A DNA stretch of 64,000 nucleotides from Noviherbaspirillum sp. L7-7A (GTDB lineage: Bacteria > Pseudomonadota > Gammaproteobacteria > Burkholderiales > Burkholderiaceae_D). The notes beneath the pieces are model-generated. The model was not told the DNA's origin. It made no database searches and was given only the letters and a program-made list of their open reading frames with translations. This document shows, piece after piece, positions 18,356 to 27,193 of the stretch. The stretch spans positions 62,001 through 126,000 of the forward strand of contig NZ_JAHQRJ010000003.1 in NCBI RefSeq assembly GCF_019052805.1. The letters are read 5' to 3'. Within the stretch, counting starts at the first letter, position 1; the number at the start of each line of letters is the position of its first letter. A program made the position numbers and the translations under genes.

Positions 18356-19333
18356 TTATTCCAGCGTCGCACCCGATTCCTTGACGATCTTCGCGTAACG
18401 CGCCAGCTCGTGCTGGAACAACTGCGCCGTGGCTTCGGGCGTGGTGCCGCGTGGCGTCATGCCCTGCTGCGCCATGGCTTCCTGCACTTCCTTCGTCTGC
18501 AAAGCGCTGCGCACGTCGGCATAGAGCTTGTCGACCACCTGCTGCGGCACGCCAGCCGGCGCGATCAGCGCGATCCAACCTTCCATGTCGTAGTTGGGCA
18601 GCCCCTGCTCGGCCAGCGTCGGCACATCGGGCAGGAGGGATGAGCGGGCCTTGGTGGTTACGCCAATGGCGCGCAGCTTGCCGGCCTTGATGTGCTGCGC
18701 CACGCCGGTCACGCCCAGCACCGCCAACTGCACCTGGCCGCCGAGCAGGTCGGTGGTCAGCTGGCCGGTACCCTTATAGGGCACATGCTTGATATCCAGG
18801 CCGCCGGCATCGCTCTTGAAGGCTTCCGCTGCCAGATGCAGGATGGTGCCATTACCCGACGAGCCGTAATTGAGTTCGCCTGGCTTCCTCTTGGCCAGCG
18901 CGATCAGTTCCTTCACGTCCTTCGCAGCCACCGAGGGATGCGCCACCAGCACGAACGGCGAGCCGCCCACGACCGAGATCGGCCTGATGTCCTTGAGGGT
19001 ATCGAAAGGCATGGACTTGTAGATGCTGGGGTTGACGACATGGTTGTTCGACACCATGCCGATCACTGTGCCGTCCTTGGCGCCGCGCACGATCTGGCTG
19101 GTGCCGGTTACGCCGCCGGCGCCCGGCAGGTTTTCGATCACCACCGGCTGGCCCAGCAGCCTGGCCAGCGGATTGCCGATGGTGCGCGCCAGCGCGTCGA
19201 CGCTGGAGCCGGGCGCATGAGGTACGATCATCTTGACCGGCTTGCCGTCGGCCATCGCTGGCAACGCGGGAAAGACCAGGGAAAGGACCAGCGCGGCCGC
19301 CGTGGCCCGCCGCTTTGGACTGCAAGTGCTCAT
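18356..19333 (-). CDS. Bug/TctC-family periplasmic binding protein (copy 1)
   Basis: A 325-residue exported solute-binding protein of the Bug family, expanded in Burkholderiales. A signal peptide (about residues 1-28, ending ALPAMA) is followed by KPVKMIVPHAPGSSVDALARTIGNPLARLLGQPVVIENLPGAGG, the family's first lobe. Later come GELNYGSSGNGTILHLAAEAFK and HVPYKGTGQLTTDLLGGQVQ. Members bind carboxylates and similar small acids, often without an adjacent tripartite transporter, as here. The start at 19333 has GGAGA before it and places the signal peptide at the N-terminus. An Lrp/AsnC gene diverges from it across 255 bases. Confidence 0.9.
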   Translation of the reverse strand: MSTCSPKRRATAAALVLSLVFPALPAMADGKPVKMIVPHAPGSSVDALARTIGNPLARLLGQPVVIENLPGAGGVTGTSQIVRGAKDGTVIGMVSNNHVVNPSIYKSMPFDTLKDIRPISVVGGSPFVLVAHPSVAAKDVKELIALAKRKPGELNYGSSGNGTILHLAAEAFKSDAGGLDIKHVPYKGTGQLTTDLLGGQVQLAVLGVTGVAQHIKAGKLRAIGVTTKARSSLLPDVPTLAEQGLPNYDMEGWIALIAPAGVPQQVVDKLYADVRSALQTKEVQEAMAQQGMTPRGTTPEATAQLFQHELARYAKIVKESGATLE

Positions 19334-19588
19334 GTCATGTCTCCGTGATGGAATGGCCCCGCCTGCGCGCCAGATGCAGCGCTGGTTGCTTGCAGCATGG
19401 CGCGGCGCGCAGCATGCCGCGCCAAGGGTGTTTATCGGTGGAGCCGATTTTTCAACATTCCGCAAAGGCAGGCAAGTGATATCTCGGCAGCCCTTCGATT
19501 CCGGTCCGGAACTCCTGATCCATAGACAAGCTGGCCGGAACGATGGTACGTTCCGGGCCATCGCCTATGGCCATCGACATTTCTACCC

Positions 19589-20056
19589 GTGGAAAACTTT
19601 TCTCTGGATGCAAGCGCAAGGAAGATCCTGCGTGCCCTGCAGGACAACTGCCGCATATCGGTGGCGGAACTGGCCGGTAAGCTCGGCATGTCCACTACGC
19701 CCTGCTGGCGGCGCCAGAAGGAACTGGAAGAACAGGGCTATATCAAGCGCTATGCGGCTATCGTCGACCGCCGCAAGGTGGGACTGGATGTCTGCTGCTA
19801 TGCCAGCATCTCGCTGGCGCGGCATGCGGAAGGCGTGGTGGCCAATTTCGAGGCAACGATGAAGATGCGGCCGGAGGTGGTGGACTGCTACGAGACCACC
19901 GGCACCTCGGATTACCTGGTGAAGATTGTCGTGGCCGACATGGACGCCTATCACGACTTCCTGCACAACGTGCTGTTCCGGCTGGACGGCGTGGCCCAGG
20001 TCAGCACCAGCGTAACGCTGCGCGAGGTCAAGAGCGATACGGCGCTGCCATTCTGA
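19589..20056 (+). CDS. Lrp/AsnC-family transcriptional regulator (copy 1)
   Basis: A 155-residue Lrp/AsnC regulator starting at a GTG. The helix-turn-helix is LDASARKILRALQDNCRISVAELAGKLGMSTTPCWRRQKELEEQGYIKRY. The C-terminal RAM domain (about residues 65-150) includes ETTGTSDYLVKIVVADMDAYHDFLHNVL. Lrp-type proteins form octamers or higher oligomers and respond to amino acids or related metabolites. It faces the Bug gene at 18356-19333 and may regulate it. A strong hairpin lies just after its stop codon. Confidence 0.88.
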   Translation: MENFSLDASARKILRALQDNCRISVAELAGKLGMSTTPCWRRQKELEEQGYIKRYAAIVDRRKVGLDVCCYASISLARHAEGVVANFEATMKMRPEVVDCYETTGTSDYLVKIVVADMDAYHDFLHNVLFRLDGVAQVSTSVTLREVKSDTALPF

Positions 20057-20070
20057 AGAGTGCTTCGTAA

Positions 20071-20109
20071 CCCGTGACGGACCGGAAACAGCATGCGGTC
20101 CATCACGGG
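20071..20109 (+). terminator. Strong hairpin after the Lrp-type gene
   Basis: CCCGTGACGGACC and GGTCCATCACGGG pair over 13 positions with one G-U-type mismatch around a 13-base loop, 15 bases after the stop of the Lrp gene. No T-run follows, so it may stabilise the 3' end or act in rho-dependent termination rather than be a classic intrinsic terminator. Confidence 0.45.
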
Positions 20110-20165
20110 CGCTGGCGGCACGCTGCCGTGTTACGACAGCCGGCGCCGCCTTACCTGCTTCTGCG

Positions 20166-20375
20166 TTATCTGTTCTGGCGGCCCCTGGCTCCGCGGTCCG
20201 GCGTGGCCGAACGGCTTTCGGAACTCTGCTGTTTGTTGAGGCTCCTGCTGGTCATGCCGTTGGGCATGGCTTCATCTTCCATATCAGCGCGGTAACTGCT
20301 GCCATACAGTTCATCATCCTTGCTTGCAGCTGCAGCCGCCACTTTGTAGCCTCGGTGTCCAGCACTGTGGGTCAT
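20166..20375 (-). CDS. Small Ser/Arg/Ala-rich protein, function unknown
   Basis: A 69-residue hydrophilic protein with no recognisable domain. It reads MTHSAGHRGYKVAAAAAS at the start and ends in an Arg/Gly-rich tail. It is called because AAGGAG lies seven bases before the ATG, a good ribosome-binding site. A perfect FNR-type box lies about 200 bases upstream. Its composition suggests a disordered cytoplasmic peptide. No function can be assigned. Confidence 0.5.
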   Translation of the reverse strand: MTHSAGHRGYKVAAAAASKDDELYGSSYRADMEDEAMPNGMTSRSLNKQQSSESRSATPDRGARGRQNR

Positions 20376-20706
20376 GTCTTTCTCCTTGATGGTTTATGCA
20401 AAGGTGTAGGCATGCTCAGCAACGGGCGCACCCCTGCGGACACCCGCTGATTCCTTGATGACAAACGATGCAACAAGCCGCGCGACAGGCCTGCAGTCAC
20501 GCCACGGCAAAGGTGTCTGGTTTGACCCGTTGCGAATTGTCAGTTGCAAAAGGCTGCTCGACAGTAGGCCGCAGGCTTGATACGGATCAAACGTAGAGCG
20601 TCTTGCAAACAGATCTGTTGTAATAAGCCCAAGAACAAATGATTTGCAACAAGCCGCTGCTCAGCTTGCAGCTTTCAAAAAAGCCAAGACAAGCTAAGCA
20701 TGGCAA
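20376..20706. other. Regulatory intergenic region
   Basis: About 330 bases between two minus-strand genes. It holds an FNR-type box (listed separately) and a stretch with several TTGCAA and CTTGCA words around 20540-20700. No coding frame is convincing. Confidence 0.4.
20577..20590. promoter_or_regulatory. Perfect FNR-type box TTGAT-N4-ATCAA
   Basis: TTGATACGGATCAA matches the classical FNR/anaerobox consensus exactly. The nearest gene it could serve is the small minus-strand gene starting at 20375, 208 bases from the site centre. No FNR protein with an N-terminal cysteine cluster is in the window, so the regulator would be encoded elsewhere. Confidence 0.55.
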
Positions 20707-21615
20707 CTACTTCGCGTCCGGCCGTGCCAGGGCTGCGCGCAGTATGTCCATCAACGCTACCGCGGTCGGGTGCAACTGGCTGCCCTTGCGCCTGATCAGT
20801 CCCATCTTCCGGGTGATGCGCGGACCATGCAGCGCAATTCCTACCAGGTCGGGATAGGTATTCCCGGCGAAGGCCAGGCCGGGCACCGCGGCCACGCCCA
20901 AGCCGGCCCTGACCATGGCCATCGCGCCGGCAATGTGGCTGGCCTCGTAGAAGATCGCCGGCCGCTTGGACGCTTTGGCGAGCGCATTGTCAATCAGGGC
21001 ACGGTTGCCACTGGTGCCCGCCACAGCAATGAAACTTTCCGTAACGAGGTCATCCCAACTGACCGCGGCCCTTCCCGCCAGGCGGTGGCCGCGTGGCATC
21101 GCCAGCCGGAAGTGTTCGCTGCGTATGCCTTCAAATTCGATATCGGCCGCCTGCGCGCCGGTGAAGCTAACACCGAAATCGGCCATGCCCGACACCACGC
21201 TGTCGAGTACCTGCGCTGCACCCTCGTCGATCATTTTCACCCGCGCATTCGGATAGACTGACGAGAAGGCTCTCAGCACCGAAGGCAGCAGATGCGACGC
21301 GACGGTGGGCACGCAAGCCACCGTCACCAGCGCGCCGCGCTGGACCGTGGTTTCGGACACGCTGCGCACCGCCAGTTCCAGCGCTTCCAGGGCCGCATGC
21401 GCATGCGGCAGAAACTGCTGGCCTGCAGCTGTCAGCGAAACGCGCCGCGTGGTCCGTTCCAGCAGCTGGGTGCCAATGGCGGTTTCCAGCCTTTCAATGC
21501 GGCGGCTCAGCGCCGGCTGCGAAACGAACAGTTGCTCGGCGGCCGCCTTGAAGCTGCACTTCTCGGCGATACACAGGAAGGCAATGATTTCATCTATCTG
21601 AAGAGCGATGCGCAT
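20707..21615 (-). CDS. LysR-family transcriptional regulator (beside Bug copy 2)
   Basis: A 302-residue LysR-type regulator. The N-terminal domain reads IDEIIAFLCIAEKCSFKAAAEQLFVSQPALSRRIERLETAIGTQLLERTTRRVSLT, and the effector domain covers about residues 90-295. It diverges from the Bug/ModA-like pair at 21799-23638 across an AT-rich region with several ATTAAT repeats, so it probably controls those genes. No clear Shine-Dalgarno precedes its ATG. Confidence 0.9.
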   Translation of the reverse strand: MRIALQIDEIIAFLCIAEKCSFKAAAEQLFVSQPALSRRIERLETAIGTQLLERTTRRVSLTAAGQQFLPHAHAALEALELAVRSVSETTVQRGALVTVACVPTVASHLLPSVLRAFSSVYPNARVKMIDEGAAQVLDSVVSGMADFGVSFTGAQAADIEFEGIRSEHFRLAMPRGHRLAGRAAVSWDDLVTESFIAVAGTSGNRALIDNALAKASKRPAIFYEASHIAGAMAMVRAGLGVAAVPGLAFAGNTYPDLVGIALHGPRITRKMGLIRRKGSQLHPTAVALMDILRAALARPDAK

Positions 21616-21618
21616 CGT

Positions 21619-21658
21619 GCATTAATTTATAAAAATTAATCAATTTACTTATTAATGC
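21619..21658. promoter_or_regulatory. Nested inverted repeats, candidate LysR operator
   Basis: GCATTAAT (21619-21626) pairs with ATTAATGC (21651-21658), and ATTAATTT (21621-21628) pairs with AAATTAAT (21633-21640). The repeats start four bases from the start codon of the LysR gene and lie in the divergent promoter. The T-rich/A-rich arms fit LysR-type sites. Confidence 0.5.
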
Positions 21659-21798
21659 GCATTGTGCATGATGCGCCTGCTTTTGGCTTGCCCAAGGCGC
21701 AAGCTCCTATTTGGGACACGTATCCAGCCGCCGGCGCTCGCGCGACGCAACTGTGGCAGGGAAGCAGAACCGCTCACGACAAATTTTCCAGGCTCATC

Positions 21799-22788
21799 AT
21801 GAATCCAAGCAAGCGACTCACACTTTGCGCCGGCGCTCTTGCCGTCGTCTCAGCCCTCGGCGCCATGCCTTCCGCGCACGCCGAGCAATGGCCGGGCAAG
21901 CAGCCGATCCGGCTGGTGGTGCCTTATGCGGCAGGCGGCTTCGCCGACCTGCGTGCAAGACAGGTGGCTACCAGGCTCGGACAGGCGCTCGGCGCTAATG
22001 TGATCGTCGACAACAAGCCGGGCGCCGGCGGCGTGATCGGCACTGACTTCGTGGCCAAGGCAGCGCCGGATGGCAACACGATAGGCATGGGCAACCTGGC
22101 GCCGCTGTCCGTCAATCCGACCCTAATGAAGACTGTGCCCTACAACGTGGCGAAGAACCTGCAGCCGGTGGTACTGATCGAGAAGGCGCCACTGTTTCTG
22201 ACCACCCAATCCGATTCGGGCATCGCCAGCGTGGCCGACCTGATTGCCAAGGCCCGCGCCAATCCGGGCAAGCTCGGCTTTGCTTCGTCCGGCGTCGGCG
22301 GCGCGCATCACCTGTCGGGCGAGATGCTCAACATGCTGGCCGGCATCCAGCTCACCCATGTTCCCTATAAGGGCGGCGCGCCAGCCACCACCGACCTGCT
22401 GGCAGGCCATGTGCCGCTGATGTTCGAGATGGGTTATTCGGCGCTTCCCAACCTGCGCTCGGGCAAGCTCAAGGCGCTGGCCGTTAGCAGCACCAAGCGT
22501 TTGGCAGTGGCGCCGGAGGTGATGACCATGCAGGAAGCCGGCGTCAAGAACTTCGTGTCCTATAACTGGCAGGGCCTGGTCGTCCCCGCGGGCACGCCAT
22601 CAGCCATCGTCAACCGGCTCAACAAGGAGGTCAATGCCATCCTGGCCTCGCCGGAGATCAAGAAAAGCATCGAGGATACTGGCGCTGAAGTCGGTGGCGG
22701 CAGCCCGGAAGATTTTGCCAGGCTGATCCAGCAGGAGACCGCGACCTGGGCCAATGTAATCAAGACCGCCAAGATCGAAGCGCAATAA
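21799..22788 (+). CDS. Bug/TctC-family periplasmic binding protein (copy 2)
   Basis: A 329-residue exported binding protein. The signal peptide (about 1-25, ending PSAHA) is followed by WPGKQPIRLVVPYAAGGFADLRARQVATRLGQALGANVIVDNKPGAGGVIGTDFVAKA, the first lobe of Bug proteins. Later come GKLGFASSGVGGAHHLSGEMLNMLAGIQLTHVPYKGG and a typical C-terminal helix. The frame is open upstream, but the ATG at 21799 gives the proper signal peptide. It is followed after 43 bases by a ModA-like binding protein gene, with no permease in reach. Confidence 0.9.
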   Translation: MNPSKRLTLCAGALAVVSALGAMPSAHAEQWPGKQPIRLVVPYAAGGFADLRARQVATRLGQALGANVIVDNKPGAGGVIGTDFVAKAAPDGNTIGMGNLAPLSVNPTLMKTVPYNVAKNLQPVVLIEKAPLFLTTQSDSGIASVADLIAKARANPGKLGFASSGVGGAHHLSGEMLNMLAGIQLTHVPYKGGAPATTDLLAGHVPLMFEMGYSALPNLRSGKLKALAVSSTKRLAVAPEVMTMQEAGVKNFVSYNWQGLVVPAGTPSAIVNRLNKEVNAILASPEIKKSIEDTGAEVGGGSPEDFARLIQQETATWANVIKTAKIEAQ

Positions 22789-22831
22789 GGCAGCGCGCCG
22801 GTCGATACCAACGATAACAGGAGACAAGCAA

Positions 22832-23638
22832 ATGATTCGAACGATGCTCAAGGGGGTGCGCCAGGCAGTGGCATTTTCCTTTCTCGCGTCCATGCTGGCG
22901 ACGGCGCCGGCCCATGCCCAGGCTACGCAGGAAGTGAAGGTCATGATTTCGGGTGGCTTCAGCGCCGCCTATGACGCGCTGGTGCCGCAGTTTGAAGCCG
23001 GCCATGGCTACAAGGTCGTCACCGTACACGGGCCTTCAATGGGCGCGACACCGCAGGCCATTCCCAACCGGCTGGCGCGCGGCGAGGCGGCAGATGTGGT
23101 CATCCTTGCCGACTCGGCCCTGGGCCAGCTGATCGAGCAGAACCGGGTGCTGCCCGCCTCCCGCACCGACCTGGTCCGTTCCGTCATTGCGATGGCGGTC
23201 AGGGAAGGCGCGCCAGTGCCGCCGCTGCAGACCAGGGATGATCTGGTCAGGGCAGTGCTGAATGCGAAATCCATCGCGGTATCGGATAGCGCCAGCGGCG
23301 TCTACATCTCCACGCAGATGTACAGGAAGCTGGGCGTGGAGGAACAGGTCAAGGACAAGAGCCGCATGATCCCCGCCGAGCCGGTCGGCAAGGTGGTGGC
23401 ACGCGGCGATGCCGAGATCGGCTTCCAGCAGCTCAGCGAATTAAAGCCCATTAAGGGCATCACCATCGTGGGCCCGATCCCGGCGGAGGCTCAGAAGGTG
23501 ACGGTGTTCTCGGCCGGCATCGTCAAGGGTGCGCAGAACGAGAAAGGCGCGCAGGAACTGATACGCTTTCTGGCTTCCGGCGAGGCGCATGCAACCATAC
23601 GCGACAGCGGCCTGGAACCGGCTGCAACGGGCAAGTAG
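22832..23638 (+). CDS. ModA-like periplasmic substrate-binding protein
   Basis: A 268-residue exported protein of the molybdate-binding (ModA, type II periplasmic binding) group. A signal peptide (residues about 1-28, ending AHA) is followed by EVKVMISGGFSAAYDALVPQFEAGHGYKVVTVHGPSMGATPQAIPNRLARGEAADVVILAD, the ModA first lobe. GDAEIGFQQLSELKPIKGI lies near the C-terminus. Proteins annotated this way in Burkholderiales often lack the ModBC partners and may bind other anions or organic ligands. Good AGGAG before the ATG. It probably forms an operon with the preceding Bug gene. Confidence 0.85.
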   Translation: MIRTMLKGVRQAVAFSFLASMLATAPAHAQATQEVKVMISGGFSAAYDALVPQFEAGHGYKVVTVHGPSMGATPQAIPNRLARGEAADVVILADSALGQLIEQNRVLPASRTDLVRSVIAMAVREGAPVPPLQTRDDLVRAVLNAKSIAVSDSASGVYISTQMYRKLGVEEQVKDKSRMIPAEPVGKVVARGDAEIGFQQLSELKPIKGITIVGPIPAEAQKVTVFSAGIVKGAQNEKGAQELIRFLASGEAHATIRDSGLEPAATGK

Positions 23639-23691
23639 CTTGCTCTGCCCTGGCCGGTGCAAGGCTTATGCCGCAGACTCAGGCTGCGGCT

Positions 23692-24396
23692 TTATCCCCG
23701 CCCCACTACCGGGATCGCGGCGCCGTTGATGGCGCGCGCGCCGTCCGATGCCAGAAAGGCGATCACCTCGGCCAGCGCATCGGGACTAACCCAGCGGCCG
23801 GGATCCGCATCAGGCATGGCGGCGCGGTTTTCCGGCGTATCGATTACGCCGGGCAGCACGCAGTTCACATTGACCCCCTTGTCCTTCAGCTCGGCCGCCA
23901 TGGCTTCGGTGATGCGGATCACCGCATCCTTGGACGCGCAGTAGGCCGCCATGCCGGCCACGCCCTTCAGCGCGGAATTGGCGGCGACACTGACGATCCT
24001 GCCGCCGCCGGATGCAATCATGCCCGGCACCACCGCGCGTACGGCATGCACCACGCTTTTCGTGTTCAGCGCGAACAGGAAGTCCCAGTCTTCATCCGGC
24101 GTCTCGTGCACCGGCGGGCCCATGCGAAAGCCGCCGGCGACATTGCACAGCACGTCGATGCCGCCAAACCGTGCCTGGGCCGCGCTGACCGCGGCATCCA
24201 CCGCGCCCTGCACCAGCAGATCTGCCTGCAGCAGCAGCTGGCGCTCATTGTCACTGCCATATACCCGGCGCAGATGCGCGCCGTCACGTTCAAGCAATAC
24301 CAGCCGGGCGCCGCGCTGCGCAAACAGTTGCGCCAGCGCGCGGCCGAGATTGCCTCCCGCGCCTGTTACCAGCACGGTCTGATTACTGTGGTCCAT
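23692..24396 (-). CDS. Short-chain dehydrogenase/reductase
   Basis: A 234-residue classical SDR. The nucleotide-binding motif is VTGAGGNLGRALAQLFAQRG (TGxxxGxG). NVAGG is the NAG-type motif. The catalytic Ser is in IVSVAANSALKG and the Tyr-x-x-x-Lys pair is YCASK. It ends with a short loop rather than a large substrate lid. The start at 24396 follows GAGGAG by a few bases; an ATG 15 codons earlier is less likely. It is the last gene of the phhB-phhA-SDR run and could reduce quinonoid dihydropterin or a ring-catabolic product; this is inferred from position only. Confidence 0.88.
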   Translation of the reverse strand: MDHSNQTVLVTGAGGNLGRALAQLFAQRGARLVLLERDGAHLRRVYGSDNERQLLLQADLLVQGAVDAAVSAAQARFGGIDVLCNVAGGFRMGPPVHETPDEDWDFLFALNTKSVVHAVRAVVPGMIASGGGRIVSVAANSALKGVAGMAAYCASKDAVIRITEAMAAELKDKGVNVNCVLPGVIDTPENRAAMPDADPGRWVSPDALAEVIAFLASDGARAINGAAIPVVGRG

Positions 24397-24437
24397 GTGG
24401 TCTCCTCGATAGATGATGGGGATGCCTGCCGCAGCCA

Positions 24438-25307
24438 TCACGCACCGGCCGCACGCCTGGCGCGATGGTAGGCGCCGGTGCCGCGGGCGAGCACGCGGTC
24501 GCTGGGCAGCACGGTGCCCGGCTCCAGCTCGGGCTGGCCGCGCACGGCCTTGTACAGCGGCGTGAAATCGATTTTCGCCAGGTCCAGCAACGCATCGAAG
24601 CTGGGAATGACGAAATAGGTTTCCTGGAAATCGTCGATGCGGTAGCGGGTGCGCATCACCCGTTCGAGATCGAAGCCGATGCGGTTGGGCGAAGCATCAT
24701 CCACCGCAAACAGCGACTCGGCATGGGAAGACGCAATGCCCGCGCCGTAGATGCGCAGGCCATCACCCTGCTGCACCAGGCCGAACTCGACGGTGTACCA
24801 GTAGACCCGCGCCAGCTGGTCCAGCACGCCCAGCTGCCTTGCCTTCAGACCGCCCTCGCCATAGGCCTGGATATAGTCGGCAATGACCGGGTTCATCAGC
24901 ATCGGCACATGGCCGAATACATCATGGAAGACGTCCGGTTCCTCCAGATAATCGAGCTGGTCGGCCCGGCGTATGAACTGGCCGGCCGGAAAGCGCCGGT
25001 TGGCCAAATGCTCGAAGAAAACTTCATCCGGCACCAGGCCGGGCACTGCCACTACCTGCCAGCCGGTATGCCGCATCAGCACCTCGCTCAATGCGCGGAA
25101 ATCCGGAATTTGCTCCGGGCCGATCGGCAGGGCGCGCATGCCGGCGACGAACTCGTCACAGGCCCGCTCGGGCAGCAATGCGGTCTGCCGCTCAAACAGC
25201 GTCTTCCACACCGCATGTTCCTGCGCGGTATAGTTTTCCCAGCCCTGGTCTATCACCCAGTCGGCGCGCTCCGGCTTTGCTTGAACGGCTTGGTCCATCG
25301 TTTCCAT
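24438..25307 (-). CDS. phhA: Phenylalanine 4-monooxygenase
   Basis: A 289-residue iron- and tetrahydropterin-dependent enzyme that converts L-phenylalanine to L-tyrosine, the bacterial single-domain form. The iron ligands are visible in DVFHDVFGHVPMLMNP (two His) and in the Glu of YWYTVEFGLVQQ. Family motifs include FFEHLANRRFPAGQFIRRADQLDYLEEPD. AGGAG precedes the ATG by eight to nine bases. It sits 12 bases downstream of phhB, whose product recycles the pterin cofactor, and upstream of an SDR. Confidence 0.95.
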   Translation of the reverse strand: METMDQAVQAKPERADWVIDQGWENYTAQEHAVWKTLFERQTALLPERACDEFVAGMRALPIGPEQIPDFRALSEVLMRHTGWQVVAVPGLVPDEVFFEHLANRRFPAGQFIRRADQLDYLEEPDVFHDVFGHVPMLMNPVIADYIQAYGEGGLKARQLGVLDQLARVYWYTVEFGLVQQGDGLRIYGAGIASSHAESLFAVDDASPNRIGFDLERVMRTRYRIDDFQETYFVIPSFDALLDLAKIDFTPLYKAVRGQPELEPGTVLPSDRVLARGTGAYHRARRAAGA

Positions 25308-25319
25308 GGTCGTGTCTCC

Positions 25320-25652
25320 TCAGGCAGGCTGCTCTGAAACGCCTGCGGCCGGCTGCGCGGCGAAGCGGGCATAAACGGCATCGGCATAGCCTGCAAGGTC
25401 GATGTCGTTCTGCGTCAGGCCGTTGGCGTCATGGGTGGTGTAGGTAATGCTCACCCGGTTGTAGACATTGGACCACTCCGGGTGATGGTTGCGCTTTTCT
25501 GCCATGATGGCCAGTTGCGTCATGAAGGCAAAGGCCTGAGGGAAATCCTGAAAGTGAAAGGTGCGGTTGATGGCGTCGCGCTGGCTGTCATGTGCCCAGT
25601 CAGGCAGTGTGGCCAGCAGGGTCGCGGCGCGGGTCGAATCGAGTTTGTCCAT
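25320..25652 (-). CDS. phhB: Pterin-4a-carbinolamine dehydratase
   Basis: A 110-residue dehydratase that recycles the 4a-hydroxy-tetrahydropterin formed by phenylalanine hydroxylase. The active-site signature is [35 protein letters not shown], with its His-His pair and the later His. AAGGAGG lies a few bases before the ATG. It heads the phhB-phhA-SDR operon. An inverted repeat GATCAT-N5-ATGATC lies 60 bases upstream. Confidence 0.94.
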   Translation of the reverse strand: MDKLDSTRAATLLATLPDWAHDSQRDAINRTFHFQDFPQAFAFMTQLAIMAEKRNHHPEWSNVYNRVSITYTTHDANGLTQNDIDLAGYADAVYARFAAQPAAGVSEQPA

Positions 25653-26022
25653 GGTGCCTCCTTGTCGGGCAAAACGGCGGCGCCCGTATTAGCGTCGCGC
25701 GCTTGCATTGCGATCATTCATGATGATCCTTTTTCGGGCCCGGCGTTGCAGGCCGGGCAGCAAGCAAAATCATATGCCAGGCATGCGGGAAAATTATTCC
25801 TGCTTTCTCCGAAAACCGGGCCGCAAAGTACCACCTATTCCTCCAGCCAGCATAAACAGGAAGATTTTTCCAACCTTCGCTGACATGCCGAAAAGAGCAT
25901 CCCAACAGGATGCGGGCGGATGGCATGCCGGTATCGTCCCATGTCAGCCCAGCATGCGCTGTGCAACGGCGGCAGGCGAAAAAAAACGCGCCCGCAGGCG
26001 CGTTCAGGCTGGAAAGCCCGGC
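25653..26022. other. Intergenic region upstream of phhB
   Basis: About 370 bases separating phhB from hppD, both on the minus strand. It contains the inverted repeat GATCAT-N5-ATGATC at 25712-25728, a second dyad GCCCGGC/GCCGGGC at 25738-25758, and the hppD terminator at the right end. No gene is seen. The first repeat is a plausible operator for the phh promoter. Confidence 0.45.
25979..26004 (-). terminator. Intrinsic terminator of hppD
   Basis: AACGCGCC-CGCA-GGCGCGTT forms an 8-bp stem. In the minus-strand transcript it is followed by a run of U (complement of the A-run at 25979-25986), 19 bases after the hppD stop. Confidence 0.85.
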
Positions 26023-27099
26023 TTACTGCACTTCCAGCACGCCGCGCCGGATCTGGTCGCGTTCCAAGGATTCGAACAGGGCCTTGAAGTTGCCTTCGCC
26101 GAATCCCTCGTCGCCCTTGCGCTGGATAAACTCGAAGAACACCGGGCCAAGCACCGGCTGCGAAAAGATCTGCAGAAGGAGGCGTTTCTCGCCGCCCGTG
26201 GTGCTGCCGTCGAGCAGGATGCCGCGGGTCTGCAGTTCCGGCACCGATTCACCATGGCCCGGCAGACGGCTCTCCAGCATCTCGTAATAAGTCGACGGCG
26301 GCGCAGTATTCAACGGCACGCCGGCCATTTTCAGCTCGTCCAGCGTCGACACCAGGTCGTCGGTGATCAGCGCGATATGCTGTATGCCTTCGCCATTGAA
26401 CTGCATTAGGAATTCCTCGATCTGTCCGCCGCCCTGCTTCGATTCCTCGTTCAGCGGAATGCGGATCTTGCCGTCAGGCGCCGTCATGGCCTTGGAAGTC
26501 AGGCCGGTATATTCGCCGGAGATATCGAAGTAGCGGATCTCGCGGAAGTTGAACAGCTTCTCGTAGAAGCCGGCCCAGTACGACATGCGGCCGCGGTAGA
26601 CGTTATGGGTCAGGTGATCGATCAGCTTCAGGCCATGGCCGCGCGGATGTCGATCTACGCCTTCCAGGAATTCGAAGTCGATGTCATAGATCGACTTGCC
26701 TTCCTCGAAACGGTCGATCAAGTAAAGCGGCGCGCCGCCGATGCCCTTGACCGCGGGCAGCCGCAATTCCATCGGTCCAGTCGGGATGTCGACCGGCTGG
26801 GCGCCGAGCGCCAGCGCTGCCTTGTAAGCCTTGTGCGCATCCTTCACGCGGAAGGCCATGCCGCATGCCGATGGGCCGTGTTCCGCGGCGAAATAGGAAG
26901 CAATGCTGTTGGGCTCGTTGTTGATGATGAAATTGATCTGGCCCTGCCGGTACAGCACCACATCCTTGGAGCGATGCTTGGCGACCTTGGTGAAACCCAT
27001 CATCTCGAACACCGGCTCCAGCACATTCGGCGTAGGCGAGGCGAACTCGACGAATTCGAAGCCCATGAGGCCCATGGGATTGTCAAAGAGATCGGACAT
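26023..27099 (-). CDS. hppD: 4-Hydroxyphenylpyruvate dioxygenase
   Basis: A 358-residue iron-dependent dioxygenase that converts 4-hydroxyphenylpyruvate to homogentisate, the next committed stage after tyrosine transamination. It has two VOC-type halves. The C-terminal half holds iron ligands in [20 protein letters not shown] and [29 protein letters not shown], where the Glu is the third ligand. Length matches the family. The frame extends upstream, but the ATG at 27099 follows CCAGGAA and begins at [16 protein letters not shown], where homologs begin. A divergent Lrp-type regulator and a palindrome lie upstream. The homogentisate dioxygenase gene is not in the window. Confidence 0.95.
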   Translation of the reverse strand: MSDLFDNPMGLMGFEFVEFASPTPNVLEPVFEMMGFTKVAKHRSKDVVLYRQGQINFIINNEPNSIASYFAAEHGPSACGMAFRVKDAHKAYKAALALGAQPVDIPTGPMELRLPAVKGIGGAPLYLIDRFEEGKSIYDIDFEFLEGVDRHPRGHGLKLIDHLTHNVYRGRMSYWAGFYEKLFNFREIRYFDISGEYTGLTSKAMTAPDGKIRIPLNEESKQGGGQIEEFLMQFNGEGIQHIALITDDLVSTLDELKMAGVPLNTAPPSTYYEMLESRLPGHGESVPELQTRGILLDGSTTGGEKRLLLQIFSQPVLGPVFFEFIQRKGDEGFGEGNFKALFESLERDQIRRGVLEVQ

Positions 27100-27193
27100 G
27101 GCGGTTTCCTGGAAAAGAAGTTGTACTGTTAGGCATGAACTGACTGTCCATGCCCGGCTGCGACGATGCAATCCTTAAAGTGTAGTGGGTATC

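Noticed and set aside
25738-25758. GC-rich hairpin with T-run near phhB
   Set aside because: The T-run is on the wrong side for a terminator of either flanking gene, so it is not called as one.
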